DNA from: an uncultured Collinsella sp.
Lineage (GTDB): Bacteria; Actinomycetota; Coriobacteriia; Coriobacteriales; Coriobacteriaceae
Reading direction: 5' to 3'
DNA length: 42,032 nucleotides
Assembly: GCA_900542965.1 (NCBI GenBank)
Contig: UQPY01000014.1
Coordinates: forward strand, 1 to 42,032
The notes beneath the pieces are model-generated. The model saw only the letters and a program-made list of their open reading frames with translations, ran no database searches and was not told the origin of the DNA. Positions within the stretch are counted from its first letter, which is position 1; each line of letters opens with the position of its first letter. This document shows, in pieces, positions 26,322 to 34,708 of this stretch. The position numbers were made by a program, and so were the translations under genes.

Positions 26322-27329
26322 TTACTCGGCGTGCGCGTAATCAACCTTCGCGCGGCGGGCGGTGGCCTTCTCCCAATCGCTGGTGCCCTCAAAGACATCC
26401 TGCTTGTAGGGGTTGCGGCCGAGCTTCTTGGCACGGTAGGCGACGTAGATGATCGCGGCGACGTTGGCGACCAGCGCGGCGACCGAGACCGCGGTGGCGG
26501 CGCCGGGATCGAGCGTGGAGTGCGTCACAAAGATGGACTCCTCCTGGAAGTACGGGAACACCTGGGCAAACATGCACCAAATGGCCAGCGTAAAGGCGCG
26601 GTTCTGAATCCAGCCGCCCTTGTTCCAGATAAAGGCGGCGATGGTGGGCGCCAGCAGCAGCGCAAAGCCGCAGAACCAGGAGTGGGTGGGCAGGCAGTTG
26701 TAGGTGTAGCAGAAGTTCCAGATATCGTAGGCGATGATGTAGACCCAGGTCATGTCGGGCCACAGCATGTCGGTCTTGTCCTCGGAGGCGTAGACGCTCC
26801 ACCAACCGGTCATGCAGAAGATGTTGATGACGCCCGCGATACCGTTGAACACGTTGTTCCAGCCTGCCAGCTGCGTGGCGCCCTCGGAGGTGACCCAGGT
26901 GGACTCGCCCAGGACAAAGAAGTGATAGGCGCTCTCAAAGTCAGACACGACGGCGATCATGATGTTGATGGCGACGATCACAAACGGCCACGCGCGGAAC
27001 CAATGCGCCTTGCCGATCTTGCCCCACTGGTACTTAATGGCAATGAAGCCCCAGCAACCGGCCAGCGCCGCGTACACCTTGGCGTAGTGGAACCAGCTGT
27101 TCTGGTACACATGGGTGGGGTTGGTGAGCGCCCACTCGGCACCCTGCGAAACGCCGACGGCGATGGCGACGCAGTAGATGGTCATGGCCAGCGGAGCCAC
27201 GCCAAAGATGATGGCCGCGCCCAGCTTGGTGCGGCGGCCGACCTCGTTGAGCACGATCAGGCCAATAAAGACCATGGCCCAGCCGGCCCAGTGGATAAAG
27301 GTATCGCTACCCCAAACATCGAACAGCAT
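26322..27329 (-). CDS. DUF5692 integral membrane protein
   Basis: 335 residues; ATG at 27329 after AAAGGAG. Very rich in Trp and aromatic residues, with about eight hydrophobic segments spread over the whole length (for example WAMVFIGLIVL, AAIIFGVAPLAMTIYCVAI, FALLLAPTIAAFIW, AAVSVAALVANVAAIIYVAY-like). The DUF5692 call is from overall pattern. The loops carry conserved-looking ESAYHFFVLGES and THSTLDPG. Nothing identifies a substrate: it could be a transporter or a membrane partner of a redox enzyme. It is the second gene after a TetR regulator (63 nt apart) and points away from the FAD oxidoreductase that shares the same regulatory region, so a joint function is plausible but inferred. Confidence 0.8.
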   Translation of the reverse strand: MLFDVWGSDTFIHWAGWAMVFIGLIVLNEVGRRTKLGAAIIFGVAPLAMTIYCVAIAVGVSQGAEWALTNPTHVYQNSWFHYAKVYAALAGCWGFIAIKYQWGKIGKAHWFRAWPFVIVAINIMIAVVSDFESAYHFFVLGESTWVTSEGATQLAGWNNVFNGIAGVINIFCMTGWWSVYASEDKTDMLWPDMTWVYIIAYDIWNFCYTYNCLPTHSWFCGFALLLAPTIAAFIWNKGGWIQNRAFTLAIWCMFAQVFPYFQEESIFVTHSTLDPGAATAVSVAALVANVAAIIYVAYRAKKLGRNPYKQDVFEGTSDWEKATARRAKVDYAHAE

Positions 27330-27392
27330 GCTGCTCTCCTTTCACACGCCCGCGGCCCCTCTTCTGATCGCGGGCAGTTTGGCCAAATGTCG

Positions 27393-28055
27393 TCAGTCCT
27401 GGGGCTTGCGCTCCGGATACTTGGCGGTATAGCCCTCGATGTGGAGTGTCGAGGCGATGATTTCCTTGACTGTCTCGTCGGGCACATCGGGGTGCGTGCG
27501 GATATACATCAACAACCCCATGATGAGGGTGTAGAACGTCTCGTAGACATGGTCGATGCGTAGCTCATGATGGGCGACAAAATCCACCACGGTGGTGTCG
27601 CAGATATACTGTGCCACGCGTTGGACCACGTTGTGTAAAAAGCCGCCGTAGAGCGCGCCGCTGCTTGAAGTGAGCGTACTCGGCAGCTCGTGGCCGCTGG
27701 CGACCAGGCGCTTAAAGAGCGGGGCGACGGTGTCGAGCGCGCCCTCGATATCACCGACGGTGCGGCCGGCGTTCCACTGCTCGAGCTCGGAGATAAAACC
27801 GTCGATCGCCTCGTCCATAACAGCGGTGACGGCGGCGTCCATATCGGCAAAGTAGTGGTAGAACAATGAGCGCGTACAGCCGGCTCGCTTGGTCACGGCC
27901 GAGACAGATAGATGCGACACGCCCAGCTCGGAACTCACGGTGCGCACGGCGGCGAGGATTTCGCGACGGCGTTCGTCGCCCGTCAAGCGCTTTGCCGCGC
28001 TGTCGGTCGTGGGGACGGCGTCGGCCACAGAGGTATCTGCTGTGTTGTTGCCCAT
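27393..28055 (-). CDS. TetR/AcrR-family transcriptional regulator
   Basis: 220 residues. ATG at 28055 is preferred because AAAGGCGG precedes it by 7 nt; an in-frame ATG at 28073 has a ribosome-binding site too close. The N-terminal helix-turn-helix reads ERRREILAAVRTVSSELG, then VSAVTKRAGCTRSLFYHYFADMDA, the TetR signature, at about residues 30-75. The C-terminal ligand domain has no assignable inducer. It is the first gene of a likely operon with DUF5692. Two TTGAC-N5-GTCAA palindromes lie 60-97 nt upstream of its start, between it and the divergent FAD oxidoreductase. Autoregulation and repression of both sides is the usual TetR arrangement and is inferred here. Confidence 0.9.
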   Translation of the reverse strand: MGNNTADTSVADAVPTTDSAAKRLTGDERRREILAAVRTVSSELGVSHLSVSAVTKRAGCTRSLFYHYFADMDAAVTAVMDEAIDGFISELEQWNAGRTVGDIEGALDTVAPLFKRLVASGHELPSTLTSSSGALYGGFLHNVVQRVAQYICDTTVVDFVAHHELRIDHVYETFYTLIMGLLMYIRTHPDVPDETVKEIIASTLHIEGYTAKYPERKPQD

Positions 28056-28114
28056 GTTTTTGCCGCCTTTCATCCTCTTTTGCCTGACCGTTCACCTAAC
28101 AGTCTTGAATATTG

Positions 28115-28129
28115 TTGACGGTTCGTCAA
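28115..28129. promoter_or_regulatory. TetR operator candidate 1
   Basis: TTGACGGTTCGTCAA: a palindrome with TTGAC and GTCAA arms and a 5-nt centre. It shares arms and spacing with the site at 28138. Confidence 0.7.
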
Positions 28130-28137
28130 TACTGTTT

Positions 28138-28152
28138 TTGACACAATGTCAA
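28138..28152. promoter_or_regulatory. TetR operator candidate 2
   Basis: TTGACACAATGTCAA: the same arms and spacing as the site at 28115, with centres 23 bp apart, about two helical turns. TTGACA within it could also act as a -35 hexamer. Confidence 0.7.
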
Positions 28153-28171
28153 CTAATAGCGGGTGAACGGC

Positions 28172-28249
28172 ATGGGGGCATGCCCGGCCTGCAAAAAAGA
28201 GGGGTGCCGCGGTCTCGCCGGGCTGTGGCAAGAGAAGGGACAACCATGA
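28172..28249 (+). CDS. candidate 25-codon Cys-containing upstream ORF
   Basis: Starts MGACPACKKEGCRG, so it carries a CxxC followed by a third cysteine. Its TGA (28247-28249) overlaps the ATG of the FAD oxidoreductase (28246) as ATGA, the arrangement of translational coupling. The ribosome-binding site is weak (GGGTGAACGGC). GC-rich DNA gives short ORFs by chance, so this is tentative. If translated it could act as a metal- or redox-responsive leader. Confidence 0.3.
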   Translation: MGACPACKKEGCRGLAGLWQEKGQP

Positions 28250-31023
28250 TTCTCAACGGACCGGGGATTAGCTATACCGAGCCCGATATCGGCGCGGAGT
28301 TCGTGCCGCCGCTGCCGGAGCATCCGCGCGAGGCAATCGTCAAGTTGTGCGAGCACTGCACCAACCGTCTACTGCATCGCGATGAGCTGCTGGGCTACGA
28401 GTACTGGTCGTTTGCCGAGGCCGCGACTGACGAGCAGGCCGAAGTGCTCTGCAAGATGAAGATGCGCCGTCCCTATACGCTGCCCGAGATGGCCAAGCTC
28501 ACCGGCATGCCCGAGGCCGATATCGAGAAGATGCTCGACGACATGAGCTACACGGGTCTGCTCGAGTACAACTGGGAAAACCCCGAGCGCGCCAAGCAGT
28601 GGGTGCTGCCCATGCTGGTGCCGGGCTCTGCCGAGTTCCTCAACATGCGCGTGAGCCAGCTCGACGAGCACCCGGTCTATGCCAAGTTCTTTGAGCAGGC
28701 GTCCAAGGGGCCGCTGTCCAAGGCTACGCCGATGGTGCCGCCCGGTGGCGCCGGCATCGGCATGCACGTCATTCCGGTCGAGAAGGCCATCGACGCCGCG
28801 AGCACCTCGGTGCCGATCGAGCATATCGAGCACTGGCTCGACAAATACGATGGCAAATATGCCGCCAGCACCTGCAGCTGCCGCGCGAGCCGTCGCGTGA
28901 TGGGTGAGGGCTGCGCCGACGACCCCGCCGACTGGTGCATTGCCGTGGGCGATATGGCCGACTATGTGGTTGAGACCGACCGCGGCCATTACGTGACGCG
29001 CGACGAGGTCTACGACATCCTGCGCCAGGCCGAGGACAACGGCTTTGTGCACCAGATCACCAATATCGACGGCGAGAACAAGATCTTCGCTATCTGCAAC
29101 TGCAACGTCAACGTGTGTTATGCCCTGCGCACCTCTCAGCTGTTCAACACGCCCAACCTGTCACGCTCGGCCTATGTCGCCAAGGTCGAGAAGGACAAGT
29201 GCGTGGCCTGCGGTCGCTGCGTTGAGGTGTGTCCGGCCGGCGCCGCCAAACTGGGCCAGAAGCTCTGTAGCAAAAAGGCCGGTGGACAGGTGCCCGAGTA
29301 TCCGCGCCAGGAGCTGCCCGATGCCACCAAGTGGGACCACACCAAGTGGTCGCCCAACTACCGCAACGACAACCGCATCGAGACGCACGAGTCCGGCACC
29401 GCTCCCTGCAAGACGGCCTGCCCCGCGCACGTTGCCGTTCAGGGCTATTTGAAGCTCGCGGCGCAGGGTCGCTATGACGAGGCCCTAGCACTCATTAAGC
29501 GCGAGAACCCGCTGCCCGCTATCTGCGGCCGTGTGTGCAACCGCCGCTGTGAGGATGCCTGCACCCGCGGCCGTGTGGACGCCGCCGTGGCCATCGACGA
29601 GGTCAAGAAGTTCATCGCCCAGCGCGATCTGGATGCCGCGACCCGCTATGTCCCACCTGTGGTGACCCCAACGCGTGCCGGCGGCTTCGACCAGAAGATC
29701 GCCATCATCGGCGCCGGTCCGGCCGGTCTGTCCTGCGCCTTTTATCTGGCCGAGAAGGGCTACAGGCCCGTCGTGTTCGAGAAGAACGAGCACCCGGGCG
29801 GCATGCTTACCTACGGCATTCCCAGCTTTAAGCTGCAGAAGGATGTTATCGAGGCCGAGGTCGAGGTCATTCGCCTGATGGGTGCCGAGTTCCGCTATGG
29901 CGTGGAAGTCGGTCGCGACGTGACGCTCGACGAGCTGCGCGCGCAGGGCTTTAAGGCCTTCTACGTTGCCATTGGCTGCCAGGGCGGCCGCCTTGCCGGC
30001 ATTCCGGGCGAGGGTGCCGAGGACGTGGCCGTGGCCGTCGACTTTTTGCGTGAGGTCAACAGCGGCAAGATCGATGCGCTGCCCGGCCGTACCATCGTGG
30101 TGGGCGGCGGTAACGTGGCGATCGATGTCGCCCGCAACGCCTGCCGTCTGGGATCGGCGCACGTTGAGATGTTCTGCTTGGAGAGCGAGGCCCAGATGCC
30201 CGCCAGCGAGGAGGAGCGTCGCGAGGCCATTGAGGACGGCGCGCACATCAGCTGCGGTTGGGGCCCCAAGGAGGTCCATCTGGACGATGCCGGCCGTGTG
30301 CGCGGCATTACCTTCAAGCGCTGCACGCGTGTCTTCGACGACGAGGGCCGTTTTGCGCCCGAGTACGACGAGAACGACCTGCGTCGCGTGGACGCCGACC
30401 GCGTGGTCATGTCCATCGGTCAGTCCATCGTGTGGGGCGACCTGTTGGCCGGCTCCAAGGTCGAGCTCGGCCGTGGCCAGGGCGCCCTTGCCGATCCCCA
30501 GACCTATCAGACCGCCGAGCCCGACATCTTTGTGGGCGGTGACGTCTACACCGGCCCCAGCTTTGCCATCGATGCCATCGCCGCCGGTCACGAGGCCGCG
30601 GTATCCATCCATCGCTTTGTGCAGCCGGGCTCTACGCTCACCATTGGCCGCAACCAGCGTAAGTACACCGCGCTCGACCGCGACGACGTTGTGCTCGAGA
30701 GCTACGACAACGCGAGCCGCGAGGTTGCCCACGTGGACCGCGAGCGCGAGAAGGCCGCGCCGTTTAGCGAGTACGTCGAGACCTTTACCGAAGAGCAGGT
30801 GCGCGCCGAGACCGCCCGTTGCCTGGGTTGCGGTGCCTCGATCGTCGACCCCAACAAGTGCATCGGCTGCGGCCTGTGCACCACCAAGTGCGCGTTCGAC
30901 GCCATCCATCTGGATCGCGACCGCCCCGAGTGCTCCACGATGGTCAAATACGAGCAAAAGCTCCCAAGCCTCGGCAAGTACGCTCTAAAGCGCGCCATCA
31001 AGATTAAGTTCGGTCGCAAGTAA
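28246..31023 (+). CDS. multi-[4Fe-4S] FAD-dependent oxidoreductase (GltD-like) with ferredoxin domains
   Basis: 925 residues from ATG 28246 (AAGAGAAGGGACAACC upstream); the frame extends further left, but that part overlaps the operator region. Residues 1-310 are a poorly known domain with a winged-helix-like stretch and cysteine groups C210/C212/C223/C231 and C284/C286/C291. Next comes a 2x[4Fe-4S]-type cluster motif at C319, C322, C325 and C329. Then a GltD-like region has cysteines C388/C392 and C427/C431/C435/C439, an FAD motif GAGPAG (489-494) and an NAD(P)H motif VVGGGNVA (618-625). The C-terminus has a second ferredoxin motif at C872, C875, C878 and C882. It probably moves electrons between NAD(P)H, flavin and iron-sulfur centres in the cytoplasm. 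The electron acceptor is unknown. Regulated with TetR/DUF5692 by inference; hypA follows 30 nt later. Confidence 0.85.
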   Translation: MILNGPGISYTEPDIGAEFVPPLPEHPREAIVKLCEHCTNRLLHRDELLGYEYWSFAEAATDEQAEVLCKMKMRRPYTLPEMAKLTGMPEADIEKMLDDMSYTGLLEYNWENPERAKQWVLPMLVPGSAEFLNMRVSQLDEHPVYAKFFEQASKGPLSKATPMVPPGGAGIGMHVIPVEKAIDAASTSVPIEHIEHWLDKYDGKYAASTCSCRASRRVMGEGCADDPADWCIAVGDMADYVVETDRGHYVTRDEVYDILRQAEDNGFVHQITNIDGENKIFAICNCNVNVCYALRTSQLFNTPNLSRSAYVAKVEKDKCVACGRCVEVCPAGAAKLGQKLCSKKAGGQVPEYPRQELPDATKWDHTKWSPNYRNDNRIETHESGTAPCKTACPAHVAVQGYLKLAAQGRYDEALALIKRENPLPAICGRVCNRRCEDACTRGRVDAAVAIDEVKKFIAQRDLDAATRYVPPVVTPTRAGGFDQKIAIIGAGPAGLSCAFYLAEKGYRPVVFEKNEHPGGMLTYGIPSFKLQKDVIEAEVEVIRLMGAEFRYGVEVGRDVTLDELRAQGFKAFYVAIGCQGGRLAGIPGEGAEDVAVAVDFLREVNSGKIDALPGRTIVVGGGNVAIDVARNACRLGSAHVEMFCLESEAQMPASEEERREAIEDGAHISCGWGPKEVHLDDAGRVRGITFKRCTRVFDDEGRFAPEYDENDLRRVDADRVVMSIGQSIVWGDLLAGSKVELGRGQGALADPQTYQTAEPDIFVGGDVYTGPSFAIDAIAAGHEAAVSIHRFVQPGSTLTIGRNQRKYTALDRDDVVLESYDNASREVAHVDREREKAAPFSEYVETFTEEQVRAETARCLGCGASIVDPNKCIGCGLCTTKCAFDAIHLDRDRPECSTMVKYEQKLPSLGKYALKRAIKIKFGRK

Positions 31024-31053
31024 GTAGTCATAACGGGAACGGCGGAGGAAAAA

Positions 31054-31482
31054 GTGCACGAGCTCGGAATCGTCTATCACATCATTCGCGATGTCGAGAA
31101 TGTGGCGCGCGCTCATGGCGTGCGTCGCGTTTCGAGCGTGACGTTGCTGCTGGGCGAGGTCTCGGGCGTCGTTCCCGAGTTGCTGCTCGACGCTTGGCGC
31201 TGGGCGGCAGATAAAAAGCCCATCGCGCAGGGCGCGGAGCTTGTTGTGGAGCCCGTCGAGGCCGTGACGCATTGCGAGGCATGTGGCCGCGACTATGCGA
31301 CGGTCGAGCACGGCAAGACCTGTCCCCATTGCGGTAGCGGCGAGACATACCTGCTGCAGGGCCAGGAGGTCATGATCAAACAGATCGAGACCCCCGACGA
31401 GGACCCGGCAGACGCTGTCCCCGACGGCCCTTCCGACGTCCCCGACGCCGTCGACGCCGCCAACCCCCTCCACATCGCCTAG
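31054..31482 (+). CDS. hypA: HypA-like nickel metallochaperone
   Basis: 142 residues; GTG start at 31054 with GGAGG 5 nt upstream. The protein begins MHELGI, the N-terminal Met-His-Glu nickel site of HypA, and has the zinc site CEAC...CPHC in the second half. It would deliver nickel to [NiFe]-hydrogenase or related enzymes. After the zinc domain it carries an extra acidic, Pro-Asp-rich tail of about 28 residues (DEDPADAVPDGPSD...), so it is longer than the usual ~115. No other hyp gene or hydrogenase subunit is present in the window. It follows the FAD oxidoreductase by 30 nt and is probably co-transcribed with it. A family D hairpin starts 12 nt after its stop. Confidence 0.88.
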   Translation: MHELGIVYHIIRDVENVARAHGVRRVSSVTLLLGEVSGVVPELLLDAWRWAADKKPIAQGAELVVEPVEAVTHCEACGRDYATVEHGKTCPHCGSGETYLLQGQEVMIKQIETPDEDPADAVPDGPSDVPDAVDAANPLHIA

Positions 31483-31493
31483 GATTCCCTATA

Positions 31494-31560
31494 AGTTGCG
31501 GTGAAATAGTTCCTAAATTCAGCCTTCTGGCTCTTAAACAAGAACTATTCCACCGCAACT
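31494..31560. repeat. family D 67-nt hairpin, copy 2
   Basis: AGTTGCGGTGAAATAGTTC and GAACTATTCCACCGCAACT arms: 19 bp with one A-C mismatch. It lies directly downstream of hypA. Confidence 0.9.
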
Positions 31561-31654
31561 ATTTTGAGTGGTTTTGTTGAGCATAAGTCGTGCAAATAGT
31601 CAAGCCATGTCTGTTTAAACAAAATAGTGACAGTACGAGCACATTCGCATTTGC

Positions 31655-31670
31655 TTAATATCGATATTAA
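31655..31670. promoter_or_regulatory. 16-bp perfect palindrome upstream of the mannose PTS operon
   Basis: TTAATATCGATATTAA, centred on CG, in the AT-rich 31561-31887 region. Also present are two copies of GTTTAAACAAA (31613 and 31776) and an inverted repeat TGATAAGCG / CGCTTTATCA near 31707-31728. These are candidate regulator sites; no regulator gene is adjacent. Confidence 0.45.
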
Positions 31671-31811
31671 TGAACAGCTTGCTTGTATCTATAAAATACA
31701 TAGCTTGATAAGCGACGCTTTATCAGGTAATGAGTCGAAAAACAGTAATGTAATCAATTTGTAACAAACTTAGACGTTTAAACAAATAATCCAACCTTTT
31801 GCGAATTTAGC

Positions 31812-31817
31812 TATAAT
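31812..31817 (+). promoter_or_regulatory. -10-like TATAAT of the mannose PTS operon
   Basis: TATAAT, about 70 nt before the first gene, without a recognisable -35 at 16-18 nt. This is consistent with an activator-dependent promoter. No clear sigma-54 -24/-12 element was found. Confidence 0.35.
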
Positions 31818-31887
31818 TCCACAATCCAAACAGGTATACTCCTTTCATGTCGTGTAGGAAATACGTAGACAAAAAGGAGGTTATGTG

Positions 31888-32877
31888 ATGGTAAGTATTG
31901 TTCTTGCTAGCCACGGGGACTTGGCAGCTGGAATCAAGCAGACGGGCTCGATGGTCTTTGGCGATCAGCCGTCTGTTGCCGTGGTCTCGCTCGAGCCGAG
32001 CATGGGCCCCGACGACTTCCGTGCCAAGGTCGAGGAAGCAGTCGCTTCCTTCGAGGACCAGGAGCAGGTGCTCTTCCTCGTTGATCTGTGGGGCGGCACG
32101 CCGTTCAACCAGATCAGCGGGCTCATCGAGGGCCACGATTCCTGGGCTATCGTCACCGGTGTCAACCTGCCTATGCTCATCGAGGCATATTCGCAGCGCT
32201 TTGACGCAAAGAACACTGCACATGCGATCGCAAAACATCTCGTGACTGAGGCTAAGGCTGGCGTGCGTGTCAAGCCCGAGTCTCTGGAGCCCGAGGAGAA
32301 GAAGCCGGCTGCGGCCGCCGCTGCTCCTGCAGGCGCCATCCCTCCGGGAACGGTCATCGGCGATGGGCACATCAAGATCGCCCACGTCCGTATCGACACC
32401 CGTCTGCTTCATGGTCAGGTGGCCACCACGTGGACCAAGCAGATCAACCCCAACCGCATCATCGTGGTTTCCGACGGCGTTGCTCACGACGAGCTCCGCA
32501 AGACCATGATCGAGCAGGCTGCCCCTCCGGGAGTCCATGCCAACGTCGTGCCCATCAAGAAGATGGCCGAGGTCGTCAAGGACACGCGCTTTGGTGACAC
32601 CAAGGCCATGCTGCTCTTTGAGAACCCGCAGGATCTGCTCAAGGCCATCGAGGCCGGTGTCGACATCAAGGAAGTCAACATCGGTTCCATGGCTCACTCC
32701 AAGGGCAAGGTCGTCGTCACCAACGCCGTCGCTATGGGCGATGATGACGTTAAGACTCTCGAGGCCCTCAAGGCCAAGGGCGTCAAGTTCGAGGTCCGCA
32801 AGGTTCCTTCGGATTCCTCCGAGGATCTCGACGCCATGTTGAAGAAAGCTAAGGCCGAACTGGCCGCTCAAGCATAG
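31888..32877 (+). CDS. manX: mannose-family PTS EIIAB
   Basis: 329 residues; ATG at 31888 with AAGGAGG 7 nt before it (a GTG one codon earlier is equally open). The EIIA domain (about 1-130) carries the phosphohistidine H9 in IVLASHGDLA. A Pro-Ala-rich linker (EEKKPAAAAAAPAGA) joins it to the EIIB domain, whose phosphohistidine is H175 in RIDTRLLHGQV. It receives phosphate from HPr and passes it to the sugar brought in by EIIC/EIID. It is first in a tight operon with EIIC and EIID. Mannose-family systems carry mannose, glucose, fructose or amino sugars; the substrate here is not determined. Confidence 0.93.
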   Translation: MVSIVLASHGDLAAGIKQTGSMVFGDQPSVAVVSLEPSMGPDDFRAKVEEAVASFEDQEQVLFLVDLWGGTPFNQISGLIEGHDSWAIVTGVNLPMLIEAYSQRFDAKNTAHAIAKHLVTEAKAGVRVKPESLEPEEKKPAAAAAAPAGAIPPGTVIGDGHIKIAHVRIDTRLLHGQVATTWTKQINPNRIIVVSDGVAHDELRKTMIEQAAPPGVHANVVPIKKMAEVVKDTRFGDTKAMLLFENPQDLLKAIEAGVDIKEVNIGSMAHSKGKVVVTNAVAMGDDDVKTLEALKAKGVKFEVRKVPSDSSEDLDAMLKKAKAELAAQA

Positions 32878-32895
32878 TAAAGGAGGGTCCGATAC

Positions 32896-33714
32896 ATGTC
32901 TGCAATCACTATTCTGCTTGTTGCGATTGTCGCGTTGCTTGCCGGTATGGAAGGCGTTCTGGATGAGTTCCAGTTCCATCAGCCGCTCGTGGCATGCACG
33001 CTTATCGGTCTCGTAACCGGTCACCTTCAGGAGGGCATCCTCCTGGGCGGTTCGCTCCAGATGATGGCCCTTGGCTGGGCTAACGTCGGCGCCGCTGTCG
33101 CGCCTGACGCCGCTCTGGCCTCGGTCGCTTCTTCGATCATCATGGTGCTCGCCCTCAACGGTGGCGCCACCGATTCGGCCAAGGCCGTTACCACCGCTAT
33201 CGCCGTCGCCGTCCCACTGTCGGTCGCTGGTCTGTTCCTGACCATGATCTGCCGTACCATTGCTACCGCTATCGCTCACGCCATGGACGGTTGCGCCGAG
33301 AAGGGCGACTTCTCCGGCATCGAGCGCTGGCAGTATGCTGCCATCCTCATGCAGGGCCTTCGTATCGCCATCCCGGCAGTGCTTCTGTGCGTCATCCCGG
33401 CCGAGGCCGTTACCAACGCGCTTAACGCTATGCCCGACTGGCTGTCCGGCGGCATGGCTGTCGGCGGCGGCATGGTCGCTTCCGTCGGTTACGCCATGGT
33501 CATCAACATGATGGCCACCAAGGAGACCTGGCCGTTCTTCGTCCTCGGCTTTGTCCTTGCTGCCATCCCTCAGCTCACGCTGATAGCCCTTGGTCTCATC
33601 GGCATCTCCCTTGCCCTCATCTACCTTGGCCTTAAGGATCTGGCCAAGCAGGGTGGCGGCATGGGCGGTGGCTCCGGCGACCCGCTCGGCGACATTCTGA
33701 ACGATTACGAGTAG
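32896..33714 (+). CDS. manY: mannose-family PTS EIIC
   Basis: 272 residues; ATG at 32896 after AAGGAGG, 18 nt after the EIIAB stop. It is hydrophobic throughout, with several membrane helices. FQFHQPLVACTLIGLVTGHL near the N-terminus and GGSLQMMALGW are characteristic of ManY/AgaC proteins. It forms the sugar channel together with EIID. Usual length, no anomalies. Its own regulation is that of the operon. Confidence 0.95.
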   Translation: MSAITILLVAIVALLAGMEGVLDEFQFHQPLVACTLIGLVTGHLQEGILLGGSLQMMALGWANVGAAVAPDAALASVASSIIMVLALNGGATDSAKAVTTAIAVAVPLSVAGLFLTMICRTIATAIAHAMDGCAEKGDFSGIERWQYAAILMQGLRIAIPAVLLCVIPAEAVTNALNAMPDWLSGGMAVGGGMVASVGYAMVINMMATKETWPFFVLGFVLAAIPQLTLIALGLIGISLALIYLGLKDLAKQGGGMGGGSGDPLGDILNDYE

Positions 33715-33730
33715 GAGGGGAGTGATACAT

Positions 33731-34651
33731 ATGGCAGAGAACAAGATTCAGCTCACCAAGGCTGACCGCAAGAAGGTTTGCTTCCGTCATCAGTTCCTTC
33801 AGGGCTCGTGGAACTACGAGCGCATGCAGAACGGCGGCTGGTGCTTCGCAATGATCCCTGCGATCAAGAAGCTCTACACCAGCAAGGATGACCAGATTGC
33901 CGCTCTTAAGCGCCACCTGGAGTTCTATAACACCCACCCCTATGTTTCCGCCCCCGTCATTGGCGTTACCCTCGCCCTCGAGGAGGAGCGCGCCAACGGT
34001 GCTCCGATCGATGATGTCGCCATCCAGGGCGTCAAGGTCGGTATGATGGGCCCGCTCGCCGGCGTCGGTGACCCCGTCTTCTGGTTCACCCTTCGCCCGA
34101 TTCTGGGCGCTCTGGGCGCTTCCCTGGCCATGTCCGGCAGCATCGTCGGTCCGCTGCTGTTCTTCTTCGCGTGGAACATCATCCGTTACGCTTTCCTGTG
34201 GTACACGCAGGAGTTTGGCTACAAGGTCGGCTCCTCCATCGCCAAGGACCTCTCCGGTGGTCTGATGGGCAAGGTCACCGAGGGCGCTTCCATCCTGGGT
34301 ATGTTCATCATCGGCGCCCTGGTCGAGCGCTGGGTGTCCATTTCCTTCACCCCGATCGTCTCCACGGTCAAGCAGTCTGCTGGCGCCTTTATCGACTGGG
34401 CTAGCCTGCCCTCCGGTTCCGAGGGTATCAAGGAAGCGCTGACGATGTACAACTCCGTCGGTGCTACCGCCCTTGATCAGATGAAGGTCACCACGCTTCA
34501 GGCCAACCTCGATCAGCTCATCCCCGGCCTTGCCGCCGTGTGCCTGACCCTGCTGGTCTGCAAGCTCCTCAAGAAGAAGGTCAGCCCGATCGTCATCATC
34601 CTGGCTCTCTTCGCCGTCGGCATCATCGGTCGCTTCTGCGGCTTCATGTAA
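33731..34651 (+). CDS. manZ: mannose-family PTS EIID
   Basis: 306 residues; ATG at 33731 with GGAGGGG 10 nt upstream. A GTG at 33722 in frame is also possible. Typical start KADRKKVCFRHQFLQGSWNYERMQNGGW-like sequence of ManZ, then GVKVGMMGPLAGVGDPVFWF, the conserved region. Membrane helices follow in the C-terminal half. It completes the permease with EIIC. The operon then reaches a terminator at 34709-34752 before DUF956. Confidence 0.95.
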   Translation: MAENKIQLTKADRKKVCFRHQFLQGSWNYERMQNGGWCFAMIPAIKKLYTSKDDQIAALKRHLEFYNTHPYVSAPVIGVTLALEEERANGAPIDDVAIQGVKVGMMGPLAGVGDPVFWFTLRPILGALGASLAMSGSIVGPLLFFFAWNIIRYAFLWYTQEFGYKVGSSIAKDLSGGLMGKVTEGASILGMFIIGALVERWVSISFTPIVSTVKQSAGAFIDWASLPSGSEGIKEALTMYNSVGATALDQMKVTTLQANLDQLIPGLAAVCLTLLVCKLLKKKVSPIVIILALFAVGIIGRFCGFM

Positions 34652-34708
34652 GCACGCTTCGGCTTAAGACCGAGAATTGCTAGGCAAGGGCTTTTGAGCC
34701 ATTGAAAC

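Noticed and set aside
31561..31887. sigma-54 promoter for the mannose PTS operon
   Set aside because: Mannose PTS operons in some bacteria use it, but no TGGCAC-N5-TTGC element was found and no LevR/ManR-type activator gene is nearby.
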